64,000 bases of DNA from Paraspadella gotoi (lineage: Eukaryota; Chaetognatha): contig CM119265.1 of NCBI GenBank assembly GCA_051294375.1, positions 18,192,764 to 18,256,763 of the forward strand, given 5' to 3'. Made by a program: the position numbers and the translations under genes. Positions 21,603 to 33,979 of the stretch are shown here, in pieces; the first letter of the stretch is position 1; every line of letters starts with the position of its first letter. The notes beneath the pieces were generated by a model. The model searched no databases. It was given only the letters and a program-made list of their open reading frames with translations, and was not told where the DNA came from.

Positions 21603-21608
21603 AATAAA
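21603..21608 (+). promoter_or_regulatory. Possible poly(A) signal of gene B
   Basis: AATAAA about 350 bp downstream of the gene B stop codon. Confidence 0.35.
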
Positions 21609-21619
21609 ACAACATAATT

Positions 21620-23280
21620 AGGCAGGTTAAACAATGTTTGACTTTAGCTTGTCTTGTTTACGATGTAAATAAATCGCTCTGGTTTTCCAGACATTGCTAT
21701 TTCGCAACAAAAATTAATGTTGAAAATCTTGTATCAAATTTTGTGAATACACTATATGAATCATTCCGATTTTCGCCATAAAATTCTCCCAAATTAGAGC
21801 CACCTTCTTGTTTTTATTTTTACAATAACGCTTGTACAAAGGATTACCTATGTCAAATCCACTTTTTTTACAACTGCAAAAAAAAAAAGTTAAATGGACT
21901 TACTCATATATACAGAAGCCCGATTTTCATTCCTCCATCCAAACAAAAAAAACCTTTTTACTCAGATTGTTAATTATTCCGATTCGAACAATATCATTAT
22001 TCCCGATTGTTTACAAAACAAGTACCTCTAATGCGTGATAATCATGGTTTTTTTCGACAACATTTGTTTCTCTCAAACGATCAACGCCTATAGTGCAGGT
22101 TCTATAGGTCATTATATCGTACATGTTTTTCCCCTCTTTACATCTCCTACTATAACGTAATTGTTTTTTTCCCTATTAACCCTTATAGTCATGACCTGAC
22201 TAATAAAAGACCATCCATTGTACGGATGTGTCATCGCTTCATTAAAGTTAACTGTTAAATCATTATTCATTCCAAATCATCTGTGATTTTGTATCAAACA
22301 ATTTATTTAATTTCGAAATTTTGAAAAAAATAAAGATTCGCCCAAGCGTTATATTTCGGAACGGAGGGTTAAATTTTAATTTCTTTTTTTGCCAATCCCC
22401 TAGTCTTTGTGATATATTTTCATCGCTAATACGTGGGTTTTCATGCCACAACCTTTGTTCTACCGGTACCAGTTTATTTTTGGGGACATCCTTATATTCA
22501 GATTGATAAAAATTTAATACAGTTTCTGACAGCTTAACTAATATCGTCCACTAAAAATGAGTAGCGCCTTGAAAAGTGATTTCCTCTTTCGAAGAGGCGT
22601 AATAGTGTGAACTGTGAAGACAAGAATCATTCTCGGTTGGTTGATAAATCACTTTTCATATTTCAAAATTTCATAAAAAGTATATTTAACGAGCCAACGA
22701 AGTGGTTATTTTCAAGAATTTCTTATGAATCATTTGGTTTTGCGTGTCAATAAAATTTATCGATCAATAAATTGTATTTCCACGGCATTACTAATATACC
22801 AGTTTCAGTGAAATCATTTTTTTCCCCGCGATTTAGAAGCATTTTTGTTTTATTTCGTGTTTCGTTCAGATTGAAAAATTATCATTAATCTTCAGCTTAT
22901 GACAATAAATACGAACTGAACGATTTTATAATTAAACAGATAAATCTCTAAAAATATCGATATCAGAACCAAAAGCTGTGTACGTATATCTCTGCTCGAA
23001 ACCAAATTATAATTTGCCTTTTTGAAAACAAAACCCGTTCTTCTTTGTCTACTTTTCCATCTTTCTCTTTGATACCCCAAAGAAAAAAGAAAAAAAAAAA
23101 AGATTTGCGTGATATCGAAGGCTAGTTTCCGATGAATCTGCGATCCCTAAAATCGTACAAAGAGACATGGAAGGCCCTCAAAAAATATGCGTCACAGAGA
23201 GAGAAACAGACAGACAGTCAACGACATTTCTATTCGAATCGTCGGTAGGTTGCTATGTTCTCCACCCATGGCCCCATTCC
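21620..23280. other. No gene seen
   Basis: AT-rich spacer with short open frames only. Confidence 0.45.
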
Positions 23281-23283
23281 AAT

Positions 23284-23422
23284 NNNNNNNNNNNNNNNNN
23301 NNNNNNNNNNNNNNNNNNNNNNNNNNNNNNNNNNNNNNNNNNNNNNNNNNNNNNNNNNNNNNNNNNNNNNNNNNNNNNNNNNNNNNNNNNNNNNNNNNNN
23401 NNNNNNNNNNNNNNNNNNNNNN
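23284..23422. other. Assembly gap, 139 N
   Basis: Not flanked by a recognisable microsatellite on the left; poly-T on the right. Confidence 0.95.
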
Positions 23423-24394
23423 TTTTTTTGGCGATTTCCTCGCTCTTTCCGCGTCGTCGCCCTTTTTCAGTTTTTCTGTCTTTGTTTCGACTTTTCATTC
23501 ATTTCGTTTCAAACGTCGACTTCACGCTTAACGGGAAACCATTTATAAAAAAAAAGGGCGCTTGGAGGAGGGGGGGTGCGTTTACTAGGGAGGGGGGCTG
23601 GTTGAGAAGAAGGGTATGTGTTTACTTCTTTCCGAAAAAAAAACAAAGAAAAAACGCTCTCTTTTTTTGGCCGTGAGTGGCGGAGGGGGGTGTGAAGAAG
23701 GCCTTGTCATCGTCATAGTCGTCATAATCGTCGTCGTTCGTTGTCGAAGGCTTTTAACTTCCTTTTTTTATTTCTTCCCAAAAACGAGTCTTTGTTTGCG
23801 TCTGTTGCGGTCGAAGTCAGAGAGACGACGGTCGCCGTTTGTCTCAACGTTTTGTCCGAGAAGTTTCTTTTGTTTTTTTGTTTTTTTGTTTTTAGGGAAA
23901 TAAGTAAAGCGCTATTTTTTTTTTTGTTGCGGAAATAGCGAAGTTTGATGTTCGATCTAGTTGATGTTAAATATAAAGGAATCCTAGAGAGTTTTCTTTC
24001 TGTCTGTCAAAGATGAAAGCTAAAAGTTCAGCCAATTTCTTGTCGATGGTCTTTTTCGAATCGAAATAACCATTTGCGACGAGAGAATAAAAAGGGAGAA
24101 AAGTAAAAAAAAATTGGCTGGAAGAGGCAAACTTGGCGATTTCTCCCTCAAGACTCTCGCTCACTCTTAAAATTACAAACTCGCCCGGTCACCTTCTTCG
24201 CGCTCACCTTTTTTTTTTTAAAGTTGACTCGAAAGAAAAGACAGTGGTTTGGAGAAGCGGGTCATATTTTAATTTTTGAACAAGAGGAAGAGACTACTAG
24301 TCTTTATCAGTCTTAGAGATAATAAACTCATTCGATACTGCGGTGGTTTCCGATGTTTTTCTGATGGACCACGTGACGCTGTCATTTTTTGTTT

Positions 24395-24562
24395 GCTCCG
24401 ACTACTCAGTCTATGTTTGTTTGTTTGTTGATGACGATTGTACTGAATCAACCTCGTTGTATTCGAATAAAATCTTATATTACTGTGATGTGAGTGAGAA
24501 TGACGGTGAATGTGACGACGGCGAGAATAGTCTTTTTGACACGCGCAGCTGTTGTACGAAAG
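24395..24562 (+). CDS. Candidate Cys-rich exon, LDLa-like spacing
   Basis: Open reading FVDDDCTESTS ... LYYCDVSENDGECDDGENS and LFDTRSCCTKDR. The run C-D-x6-E-C-D-D-G-E-N ... C resembles the C4-C5-C6 acidic end of an LDLa module with longer spacings. The closing S-C-C-x-D/K-x-R pattern recurs at 26206-26223. No firm splice sites were fixed and the boundaries are approximate. Confidence 0.25.
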
Positions 24563-25103
24563 ATAGGATAAAAAAAGAAGTTAAAAAATATTTAAAAGCA
24601 TTAAGGAAGAAAAAGTTTGTCGCGACCTTTCGTTATTTTTCGTGTGTGTTTTTTTTTTTTTTTTTTTTTCTACGCTGCTGTATTTTCTCTCTTCAATAAA
24701 GTCAACGATAAGAAAATGAGAAAAGACAAATCGAAAAGACAAAGATAGAAATAAAATGGAAATAAAATGGCAAAAAGTGGTAATGACAACTGGCAAGGGA
24801 ATAAAATGACAACGGAAAAGGTCGGAAAAATGAGGATAGCCTGTCCATCGTGTCCAAAGTCAAGGGAAAGTTAACTTATTTATTGATTGAATGGAATAAT
24901 TTTTTAAATTTTTATATTACATAATTGTGCAAAAAATAAATATAGAAACTTTTCAGCGAAACTAATTATTCTTTTATGTCAGATCTTGTTTAAGAATTAT
25001 ATTTCAGGTCGCTTCCTAAATGACTATACAAGTATACATATACAATGACAATATACTATTGCTTAGTTAAATCGACCACCACAACAATGCACACTCAACG
25101 ACT

Positions 25104-25700
25104 AGCCCACAATACCACCACCATGAAGACTACCACAACGACCACCACCATGAAGACTACCACAACGACCACCACCATGAAGACTACCACAACGACACCA
25201 CCACAACGACTCCCCACAACGACCTACCACAACGACGACCATAAGACTACCACCACAACGACTACACCACGACCACCACACACAACGACCAATCACCTTA
25301 AGACTACCACAACCACTCCACAACACTACCACACAACTACCAACACAACGACACACACAACGAGCACCACCACAACGTGACACCACAACGAGCACACAAA
25401 AACCACCACCACTACGACACGACCACCATGAAGACTACCATAACGACCACCACCAAAAAAAAAAAAAGACCGACCTACCCACCACAACGAGCACCACACA
25501 ACCCACCAAACGACCCCACAACCATGAAGACCACCACAACGACCACTCCACAAGCGACTACCACAACGAGTAACACATATGACAACCACCACAACGACTA
25601 ACAACATGAAGACTTACCAAACGACCCCACAACCTACAACGACCTACACAAGTCCACCTCCACGTTTTCGACCACGACCACGACCACACGAGAGAGCGAA
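25104..25700 (+). repeat. ACC/ACA/ACG minisatellite, Thr-coding
   Basis: Starts with three near-perfect 27-bp units (ACC x3, ATG AAG ACT ACC ACA ACG; TTTMKTTTT if translated), then decays into irregular ACCACAACG-type repeats to about 25700. Stops interrupt each frame, so most is not coding as assembled. One frame at about 25791-25880 still reads TTTTTTNVTKNVSVTNTTTW, mucin-like with N-glycosylation sites. Confidence 0.8.
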
Positions 25701-26117
25701 GACTTCCAATTACGGACGGCTTCTCCGGTCAACGATTTTCGATTCCTCGGTCACCGACCAGAGGAAGACGACGACGACGACGACGAAAGACGACGACGAC
25801 AACGACGAACGTAACCAAAAACGTTTCCGTGACAAACACGACGACCTGGACGACGACGACAACCAAAAAAGTGTCACCATAACGACGACGAAAGCGTTCT
25901 TTCTCATTCCCGCCGTCGTCGTGTGAACGCGGACGTCGTCACTCCGCTTTCGACGCGGCAACGCAGTATGATCGAGATGCGGTTGCTATGACAACTCGGA
26001 AACGGAATGAGAAGAAATTGTAAATTTCGGCGATGCGCTCGTATCGAAAATTATGACATTGATCTTCTCTTTTCGTTGGTGTTGTTCGTTAGTTAGTTTT
26101 GTAAACATCGAGTCTGT

Positions 26118-26246
26118 TCTTTCCGAATATGAATGCGAAAAAAAGAGCTCGAGACAAATGCTGGTACCGGCGGGAGTTTTTAAGTATGACTATGAGTCGA
26201 GTTGCTGTCAAGATCGTCAACCAACGACTACGAAGCAACCCACTGT
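26118..26246 (+). CDS. Candidate Cys-pair exon with Thr-rich linker
   Basis: After an AG the frame reads SVLSEYECEKKSSRQMLVPA, then GVFKYDYESSCCQDR and QPTTTKQPT, followed by GTAAAG. Its Y-x-C start and S-C-C-x-D-R end resemble the open frame near 24470-24560 (21 versus 22 residues between Cys and the Cys pair). The TTT linker matches the Thr-coding minisatellite upstream. Possibly one module of a mucin-like secreted protein; not recognised. Confidence 0.3.
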
Positions 26247-26370
26247 AAAGAAAGTCTTTTCTTTTTTCCAGTATAAGTAGAATTCGAAATAAAAGAAAGG
26301 GAAAAGGGGAAATAGATAAAGGCGATAAAAAAAATAATGAATAGTAAGAAACAAAATCAAGGGGGAAAAA

Positions 26371-26476
26371 AGAAAAGAAAAGAAAAAAAAGAAAAGAAAA
26401 GAAAAGAAAAGAAAAGAAAAGAAAAGAAAAGAAAAGAAAAGAAAAGAAAAGAAAAGAAAAGAAAAGAAAAGAAAAG
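26371..26476. repeat. (GAAAA)n microsatellite
   Basis: About 20 pentanucleotide units. Confidence 0.95.
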
Positions 26477-26645
26477 AATTTTAAAAAAAGGAAAGCATAT
26501 GGCGATGGTAATAGAAATTAAAAAAAAAAAGAAAGAAAAACAAAAGGCGAAAAAGGTACAAGCGAAAGTCTAAATGTTTTTTCTGCCAAGACGAAATATT
26601 CTCCGGTCCGTCGATTCTCACGCGTCGATCGTCGCGTCGCTTCCG

Positions 26646-26655
26646 GTCACGTGAC
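26646..26655. promoter_or_regulatory. GTCACGTGAC palindrome in a CpG-rich patch
   Basis: Extends to a 12-bp palindrome (GGTCACGTGACC) inside the GC-rich stretch 26590-26760, which also holds short GGCGG/AAACGGC repeats. The stretch is promoter-like. Confidence 0.4.
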
Positions 26656-27039
26656 CCGAGTACCGGAACGGCTGCCCTCGTGACCAGAAGCAGCGGCGGA
26701 AACGGCGGCAGGAAGCGGCGGGGGAAACGGCAGCAGGAAGCAGCTGCTGCGGCGAGTTACGATTCAAATTCGATCTGATTTGGTTGGTTGGACCATGAAA
26801 TATACAAAGCTTCTGTAACAGCTAACGCGTTTGAAAAGGCGCAAACACCATTGAAAAATTCTTTCTATGATAATGATTATTCTATTGATTATTTAAATTT
26901 CGCTAAAATTTCCGGAAATCATTATGAAACCATCCTCAGTAATTCCAATTTCAAGTCAACCTCATCTTGATTTTAACTTAATTTGGTTAAGATTTATGTA
27001 GTCGGGCATTGCCTAGGTTAACCCCGCCTATAAGCATGA

Positions 27040-27285
27040 CACCTTCAGTCCTGACCCGGTGGCTCATTGAGTAAAGCCATCAGCTCATGACCACTAGGTA
27101 CCGGGTTCAATCCCAACCTGGTACTTACCTGGTCCATCCCACTTTCTACATGACAACCTCAGGGTTCGAACCAGGGACGCACATTGGGATGGTGCATTAG
27201 GCCACTGAGCCACTGAGGCGCTGCGAAATATACAGCTTTAATCCATCTGTGGTGATAGGACCACCAGAACCCTTTCCATTTTCGT
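27040..27285. mobile_element. tRNA-derived SINE pair, head to head
   Basis: Plus strand CCGGTGGCTCATTGAG and GGGTTCAATCCC (A/B-box-like). Minus strand TGGCTCAGTGG and GGTTCGAACC. The right half (TCCATCCCACTTTCTACATG to ATCTGTGGTGATAGGACCAC) is repeated at 36750-36885. Confidence 0.7.
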
Positions 27286-27841
27286 CGCAAAAGAATTTTC
27301 AGCTAAAATATTTTTTACCCATCAACAAGGAAGAACCGACTTAAAGTGTCTCACTCGCCAAATGTGATTCTAAACAAAATTAAGGAAGCTCTGCCGCAGC
27401 TTCGATTATGAAATCAAGAGGGGGGATTAATTTCGCCTGGAAAAAGAAAAGAAATGATCAATAACTCCTTAATTCGCTCATGGAAAGTTTAACCCTTTTT
27501 TTTAATATCGTTATTTCTTTCCAAGGAAGAAAAAAAATGGGGCGATGTCACGCAGCGTCTTTTATTAAAACGGGAGGACGCACGAGCGAACGTCTCGAGT
27601 ACGAAATTACGCGTGTCCGTTCCGACTTTCGATGTGCGTGCAACTTGTATCGGTGCATGCAGATTTACGGAACTTTGCGCGTGTGCGCGCTCAAATGGAG
27701 AGTACACCAAGGGTTCTCTTCTTAGCCCAAGTACGGGATTAGCCACGGCAACTTCGCGAGGTGAGCTACGTCACGCGCTCTTCTTTCCGTTTTTAAACTC
27801 GACAAAAATTTCGATAAACAGGAAGCATTCGGTTCCTCTCT

Positions 27842-27900
27842 CTCCCATACACACACACACACGCACACAACACACACAACAAACATACATACGCAGACAC
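27842..27900. repeat. CA-rich tract
   Basis: ACACAC runs with CATACATACG. Confidence 0.85.
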
Positions 27901-27908
27901 ATTCAAAT

Positions 27909-27918
27909 GTCACGTGAC
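27909..27918. promoter_or_regulatory. GTCACGTGAC palindrome
   Basis: Perfect copy next to a CA-rich stretch and a (GA)n tract. Confidence 0.3.
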
Positions 27919-27969
27919 TTGTTATAACGCGCTTTCTCGTTTTGAAAAGTTGAGGAATATCCACGAGGA

Positions 27970-27971
27970 TG

Positions 27972-28060
<89 letters not shown>
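27970..28060. repeat. (GA)n microsatellite
   Basis: One GGAG interruption, otherwise perfect. Confidence 0.95.
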
Positions 28061-28063
<3 letters not shown>

Positions 28064-28680
28064 CTCAGTGAACTTTGAGGACCTTCTGGTGAGTCTTTCG
28101 CGAATCTGAGTATGAGGTTCTCGGGAGGGTGAAGAAAAAGTTTTGGTGAGAAAAAGAATTGTAAAAGCGAAAAAACCAGAAGAAATCAGACTCACTTCTG
28201 GCTCATGGTGATGGTTATATCCTGTATTAATTACCCATTCCACCCTACTATGAGCAGCGATGGAACCACGCACGTTTACTAGTTTCCTAGTTTACAGGCA
28301 GAACCTTGCAAGCTTTCAATCAAGACTCTCTCAGTCTCGTTTATTCACTCTCACAGTTATACGTGGGTAAGCGAGAATATTGAACCTACAGAAATTAGAT
28401 TCTAAAACTTCCGAGTACGACGATAGCTCTTGTGTTTATTTTTTTCATTTTTTGACGAAGATGTGTTTTTGATGGAGAGTATCAGACGTCTTCTTCAAAA
28501 AACCCCTAACTTCCCCACATAGAAAAAAAAAACTTGCCTGGTTTTTATTGATTTCGCGGCGGGGACGAACCGGTCTCTGTCAAATGTCGCCACTTTGATG
28601 GGCAGACTCCTGTCGTGACCACTCGCGTCAACGTTCTCGAAGCCGATGTGACGTCGATGACTGTGACGAGGCGAGGCAAG

Positions 28681-28750
28681 CTTTTAACGTCGAAGCTTAC
28701 CATGGAAGCTTTTACCAGGCAAGTTTTTAACGTCGAAGCTTACCATGGAA
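28681..28750. repeat. Short tandem duplication
   Basis: TTTAACGTCGAAGCTTACCA plus TGGAA occurs twice, 43 bp apart. Confidence 0.8.
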
Positions 28751-28869
28751 AAAAGTATGACGTCTAAAAATACATTGCCCTCCTTAAATTTAGATTTTTT
28801 TTTTTTTTGTTTATTTTTCTCGTTGTCCGCATTTAAATTTATATTTGGGACAAAGAGAGAAGTTTGGCA

Positions 28870-29668
28870 CTTTTATCCGAAAGCGCCCCATTTCTATTCC
28901 GATGCCTGAAATTAATTTTAATTACATATTAATGCTTAATACTATCTTGGAAAATAAATAAGTTGCCTAAACCTTTTTTAGTTTCAGCAACTTTTACAGC
29001 TCTTTATTTAAAGATAAAAAAATAGTATACTTATATTAAAAAATAAACTTATTCTGATTTAAATGAGCTTATTTTGAACGTAATATGTTTAAAAATAATA
29101 AAGTGAAGAATAAAAAAATATATAAAAACATTCTGATTTGAAAAAAATTTTTTAACATTAAAAATAATTTTTTTATATAAATAAATATTTATTAATATAA
29201 TATAGCTTAATATTAAAATCAAATCAAAACCCCTAAAAGTATAAGTATAATAATATACCTAAAAAATATTATTATACTATAATAAATGATTATTTTTAAA
29301 TATTATCACAAAAATTAAGAAAACTAAATTTTTATTATATCTTTTTTTTTATTAGAACCTTATACCTATGTTATTGATCAAATTTTACTGAATAATAGCT
29401 TATTCAAATCCTAAAAATTATTAAAATAAATTATTTGTTTTTTAGATTATGATATTAAAAAGGTTAAAAGTTAGTCCAAAAGTTTTGGCGACTTAAACTT
29501 TATTCTTGTTTTCTAACCCTCAATCCTATATCTAACAAAAATTTTAACCAAATCCTAAACTAATCTTTAACTTACATTATTTTTAACCCAATCCTTATCT
29601 GTAACTTTAAAACCTAAAAACCATTTGAATTCTGAATTTAAACTGAAATGGGGCGCTTTCTGAAAAGA
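28870..29668. mobile_element. AT-rich MITE-like element with TIRs
   Basis: GAAAGCGCCCCATTTC at 28879-28894 is perfectly inverted at 29645-29660. Outside it, CTTTTATCC and the rc of TGAAAAG give partial extension. The 750-bp interior is strongly AT-rich with no ORF, unlike its flanks. Confidence 0.6.
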
Positions 29669-29991
29669 TTTCCGATTTTATAAATCCAAGGGTAATGGGG
29701 ACGAGTTCTTTTCGATTTTTAGGTCATTTATCATCCGGCTCCGATACAGGGTCATTCTGACACTTCAACTATCTCTCCCTCATTCCCACGGGACTCATCA
29801 CGAACTGAATCGAAAACTAAGGCAAACTCGTTCCAACTAACTGTGAAAAACAGCGCTCCGTGAAAGATTTTGATGCTATTTAAAAAATTATTGGAGCACT
29901 GTGGACGTACTGTGAATAAAAAAAATGGTGGAATTTATCTCTCATAATTAATTATTTGGTATTTTTTCGACAAACTGTCAAAAATTGTTGG

Positions 29992-31261
29992 ATGATGGAG
30001 ACTCAAACAAATACGAATAACGCTGAAATAGAAATAAAATCGGAGCATTTAGAAACAGATGAAAATGAAATACGGTATGTAACTAATTTACTATTTTAAT
30101 CATCATCCTAATCGTTTATACCGGCAAAAGTTGTTGACGTTAATCGCATTTCTTGGGATTATCCCGATGCTCTTTTTGTTTTTATTCAGGAACGATTCGC
30201 GACGCCATCTCTTTTGGGGCGTCTTTCTCTACTTCCTTTACGTTCTTCTCGTCTCCAGCTGCAGCCCCATTTTCCGCAGCTCCGGCGCGCTTTCGACGCC
30301 GCATGCGCTGGCGCTTCTCTTCGTCGGAGAGGCGGCGTCGACGACGCCGCTGATGCAGATCGCTCGTCGAAACTGGACGGCAAAGACGCCAAAGCAATGG
30401 GCGGCGTTCCTCGGCGTCGGTTTCATAATTCACGCCAATTTCCTCACCTGGCGCGGCAGCGTTATATATCTGCCCCTCGGCAGCTACGCCGCAATCGTTT
30501 CTTCTGGCATTTTCTTGGGGCCGTTGGCTGCGTCGGTGGTGCGGCGACGCTGCGTCGACGCGGCCGACCTCGCGGGCGCCGCGCTCGCCGGAGTCGGCGT
30601 CTTGCTTATAACCCGACCGTCCTTCTTGTTCGGCGCTGAGAAACCCGAATCGCCGCTGGGTTATTTTTTCGCCGCCCTTGCCGCTCTCTGCAACGCCGCT
30701 TACCCATTTTTCTACGGATCCTTCGCCGGCGTCCATTGGTCCAACTTCTTTTGTCTCCGTCTTATCAGCGGCGCCATCGTCGCCGGCGCCTGCGTGGCGG
30801 CGACTGGCGGCGTCGGGTGGACGTCGATGCCGAGCCACGCCGTCGTCAGCGTCCTCTGCGTCGGCGCCTTTTCGACCATCTACCGAATCTCTCAACAGTT
30901 CGCCTGTCAAGAGATGGAACTTTTTGCTGCCGGAACTGCCGGCGTCCTCGGGAACATTCTCACCTCTGGCGTCATCCCGGTTACGGCGATCATGTCGGTG
31001 GCGATGTTCGGCGAGCGTCTGACGCCCGAAGAGACGGGCGGCGTCGTGGTCGTCTTCGTCGCTATTATCGCCACCGCCGTCGCTAAAAAGTTGAAGAAGG
31101 AGAGAGGAGAAGAGAGAGTTGAAGCATCTGTGGACGCAGCGGCGATGGAAGGTGGAGTCGGTGGAAGTGACAAGGACATTGAGGGAGCGTCGTGTGGAGC
31201 GGACGACCGTACGGCTCGCGAAACTCTAACGGAGGAAATGATGCAAGAGATAAACTGTTAA
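29992..31261 (+). CDS. SLC35G/EamA-like drug/metabolite transporter, two exons
   Basis: Exon 1 29992-30074 (MMETQTNTNNAEIEIKSEH..., acidic cytoplasmic N terminus), donor CG/GTATGT; a 115-bp intron; exon 2 30190-31261 after a strong acceptor TTTTTATTCAG. Phases match (2) and give 384 residues. Exon 2 holds about ten hydrophobic segments, with first-half EamA signatures YLPLGSYAAIVSSGIFLGPL and GVGVLLITRPSFLFG, the latter like SLC35G1, and a second half with YRISQQFACQEMELFAAG. The C-terminal 55 residues are charged and cytoplasmic. Members of this superfamily move nucleotide-sugars or other metabolites across Golgi, ER or plasma membranes; the substrate cannot be told from sequence. GC-rich coding in AT-rich surroundings. 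AATAAA follows at 31470. Confidence 0.85.
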
Positions 31262-31469
31262 AGTCAAAGCTTTTGTCTCGTTGGCTGCGGATATCCGATC
31301 CACAATTACGGCGAGCACTGCGACGTAGAACTAATTTAATCCAAATTTTCAGTTGAATTCGTCTCAATGTGTATTGAGTAGTAGTATAATTCCTTTAAGT
31401 TATCTCATAACTTATCTATTGATCTTTTGATTTACTCACGTTCCTTGTTACTTTTTAAATTTGTTAAAG

Positions 31470-31475
31470 AATAAA
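31470..31475 (+). promoter_or_regulatory. Poly(A) signal of the SLC35G-like gene
   Basis: AATAAA about 210 bp after the stop codon. Confidence 0.6.
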
Positions 31476-31621
31476 CGTATTCTTATTGTAAACCTTTTAT
31501 TTCTGATAGATAAATCATGAATCATCATTCACCATTAAAATTAACGGCTTAAAAAATTAAATATGAACACGAAAACTTAAATGTACTAAACGGTTGTCTT
31601 AATATATTTAAAAGTTCGTTT

Positions 31622-32030
31622 TTTGTTTTTTTTTGTTTTGTTTTGTTTTTTGCTAAGGGAATCAACTTCCGTCAGACGCAACGACGAATTAAACGCCTGA
31701 CATCTTCAGCCAAGTCGGACCTAGTAGTTGTTTTTGTTATCATTGTTCGCTCGTTGTTCTCACCGTCGATGCTGCTTTCGTCGTCGTCGTCGTCGTTTTC
31801 GTTGTCGTTTTGTTTTCGACGTCGTCCTCCCGATACGGTCGTCATCGCTTTTGAAGCGTCATTCATTGAGGTCGTCCGGGGCTCTGAGGGTCATTTCTGG
31901 GTCACGGCCTGAGAGAGCGAGAGAGCGAGAGAGCGAGAGAGCGAGAGAGCGAGAGAGCGAGAGAGCGAGAGAGCGAGAGAGCGAGAGAGCGAAAGAGAAA
32001 AAGAGAGAGTGAAAGACATATATTTTTTAT
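31622..32030. repeat. TCGTCG run and (GAGAGAGC)n minisatellite
   Basis: TCGTCG runs at 31770-31800; an 8-bp GAGAGAGC unit repeated about ten times at 31912-31992. Confidence 0.85.
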
Positions 32031-32323
32031 TCTATAAATTTAAGATTTTTGCTATAATTTATTCTTTTTTTTATTATTTGTGTTCTCTTTGTTATCAATA
32101 TTCAAGAATCATCATTATAAATATATTCCTATTACTATCATTATAAATATCGCTCCTTGCCTGGAAATTCCAATTTTAAAAAATGTCCCCTGAATCCTCG
32201 AAATTCCATTTCCACTTCGAGTTCTACTTCTCTTTCGTCTCTACTTCTTTCCGATTCTCAACTTTATCAATAAATTCCCCCGGCGACTTCGCTCGTTTCC
32301 CCCCAGGAGTGCGTAAGGGGCGC

Positions 32324-32429
<106 letters not shown>

Positions 32430-32449
32430 TCGCACGTGTTTCCGTTTTG

Positions 32450-33230
32450 TTGCAGTCTTGTTTTGAATTTGTTTCCTTTTTTTATGACCGAGAAATAAAG
32501 ATGAACGATGTAAAAAATATAGGCTTACGTACGTAGTAAAGAGGAGGAAAACGTGACGTAACAAAAAAAAAACACAATAATTTACCCGCAAATTTTAGTT
32601 GTAAGTGAACTTTCAATTATAATCTCTCACGATTAGTCACAATATTTGACGAAAAAATCGCGTTCAAAAAATAAAATAAAACTAAATAAAATTGAATTGA
32701 TAAACGGCATTTCAAAGTCAATGCAAATTCATTTCATATTAGCGCGAAATGTAAAAAAATAATTTAATTACTTTTCCTAGTACATTCAATATTCCCACTC
32801 TATCTCTTTCCCTCTCTTTCCCTTTTGTCTTTGGCTAAACCAAGAAGTTAGTCTCACCAAAATTTGCTCTCAGCGTCTTATGCAAATATGTCTCGGAAAA
32901 GTTTAAATTGAAAGCTTATTTCAATATTAAAAGTTTTTTAATTAAATCGTACTGTAATTTTTTTTTTCCACGCCATAACTGCACCATATTTTCTACTTTG
33001 CAATCTCACGCATTAAACCGCCTTCAATTTCCTAAGCGCCCCACCCCCCACCCAACCCCAACTGGAGTTTCCCGGCGTTTCCGAGTCTTAACCCTGATTT
33101 TTCCTCGAAAAATAAAAAAAAAGTTTTAATTCGGATTTTTTCCTTCTTTTGTTTTAAACTCAAATTTTATTGTATTTTTTCGCCGAACCGCGTCGTCATT
33201 ACGTGAAAAATATTCAAAGCAATCTCTCTT
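32450..33230. other. No gene seen
   Basis: AT-rich spacer; short frames only. Confidence 0.45.
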
Positions 33231-33231
33231 T

Positions 33232-33317
33232 CGCTCTCTCTCTCTCTCTCTCTCTCCTTCTCCTCTCTGCTCTCTTCTCTCTCTCTCCTCTCTTCTCTCT
33301 CTCTCTCTCTCTCTCTC
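33232..33317. repeat. Imperfect (CT)n tract
   Basis: CT repeats with TTCT and GCT interruptions. Confidence 0.95.
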
Positions 33318-33810
33318 CCGCAAGGAGAATTCGAGGGTTGCCTCCACGGCCCACAGCTCCCAATTTCCACGTCTCTCCTTCAATTGACCACCCCTCTCCG
33401 ACACCTTCTGTCGCTCTTAGGTCTTAACCCCAAAAGTCAAAACCATTTTGCCGACTGCTGTTCGTATGTTTTTTTGTTAAAAGTGCAATATGTTCACTGA
33501 CGTTTTTCATTGCCAATGGCTTAATCACGCTCTGAATATTTAAGTTTTATGAATTTCAAATCGATCGTCGGCCTTCAACCGAACTTCCTCACTATCATCA
33601 GCCTCGACATTGTCGACAATATTACCTTTGAAATTGTCATCTTCTTCATTGTCAACTTCTGCGCCATTTTCGACGACGGCTCAACGTTTTAGCCTCCAGC
33701 GAACCAAATTTCATCTGCGTGAAAAACTTCGCCTAGTGACGGAGGAAAATAGGCTTAGGGACAAAAGACAAGCAGACGAAAAGAAAATCACTTATAGAAG
33801 GATAAATATA

Positions 33811-33858
33811 GAATGAATATAGAAGGACTAATATATGAATATAGAAGGACTAATATAT
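33811..33858. repeat. 22-bp tandem duplication
   Basis: GAATATAGAAGGACTAATAT plus AT present twice, with a third partial GAATATAG. Confidence 0.75.
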
Positions 33859-33979
33859 AGGAAGGGCATGCAAAGGACACAGGGAAACTGCGTACTTAAT
33901 TCACAAGGAACGACGCATAAAACAGAAGCAGACGGAAGAAATACCAAAGGAGACATTTTGTAGCGGTGCAGTAAAAAGT

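Noticed and set aside
24395-24440. FVDDD resembling the YVDD motif of reverse transcriptases
   Set aside because: No other RT motif or domain-length ORF around it; the Cys and acidic pattern fits an extracellular module better.
25102-25607. Reverse-strand Gly/Val/Cys-rich ORFs
   Set aside because: Complement of the ACC/ACA/ACG minisatellite.
27065-27125. A functional tRNA gene
   Set aside because: A- and B-box-like sequences are present, but the acceptor stems do not pair and the unit is embedded in a dispersed repeat; SINE is the better call.
30131-30189. Starting the transporter at the 5' end of the open frame (TTG at 30131)
   Set aside because: No ATG there, and this stretch reads as an intron 3' end with a strong polypyrimidine tract and CAG at 30189; the ATG exon at 29992 joins it in phase.
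30182-30910. 242-codon reverse-strand ORF opposite the transporter
   Set aside because: Antisense shadow of a GC-rich coding exon; no domain, and the + frame has clear membrane-protein character.
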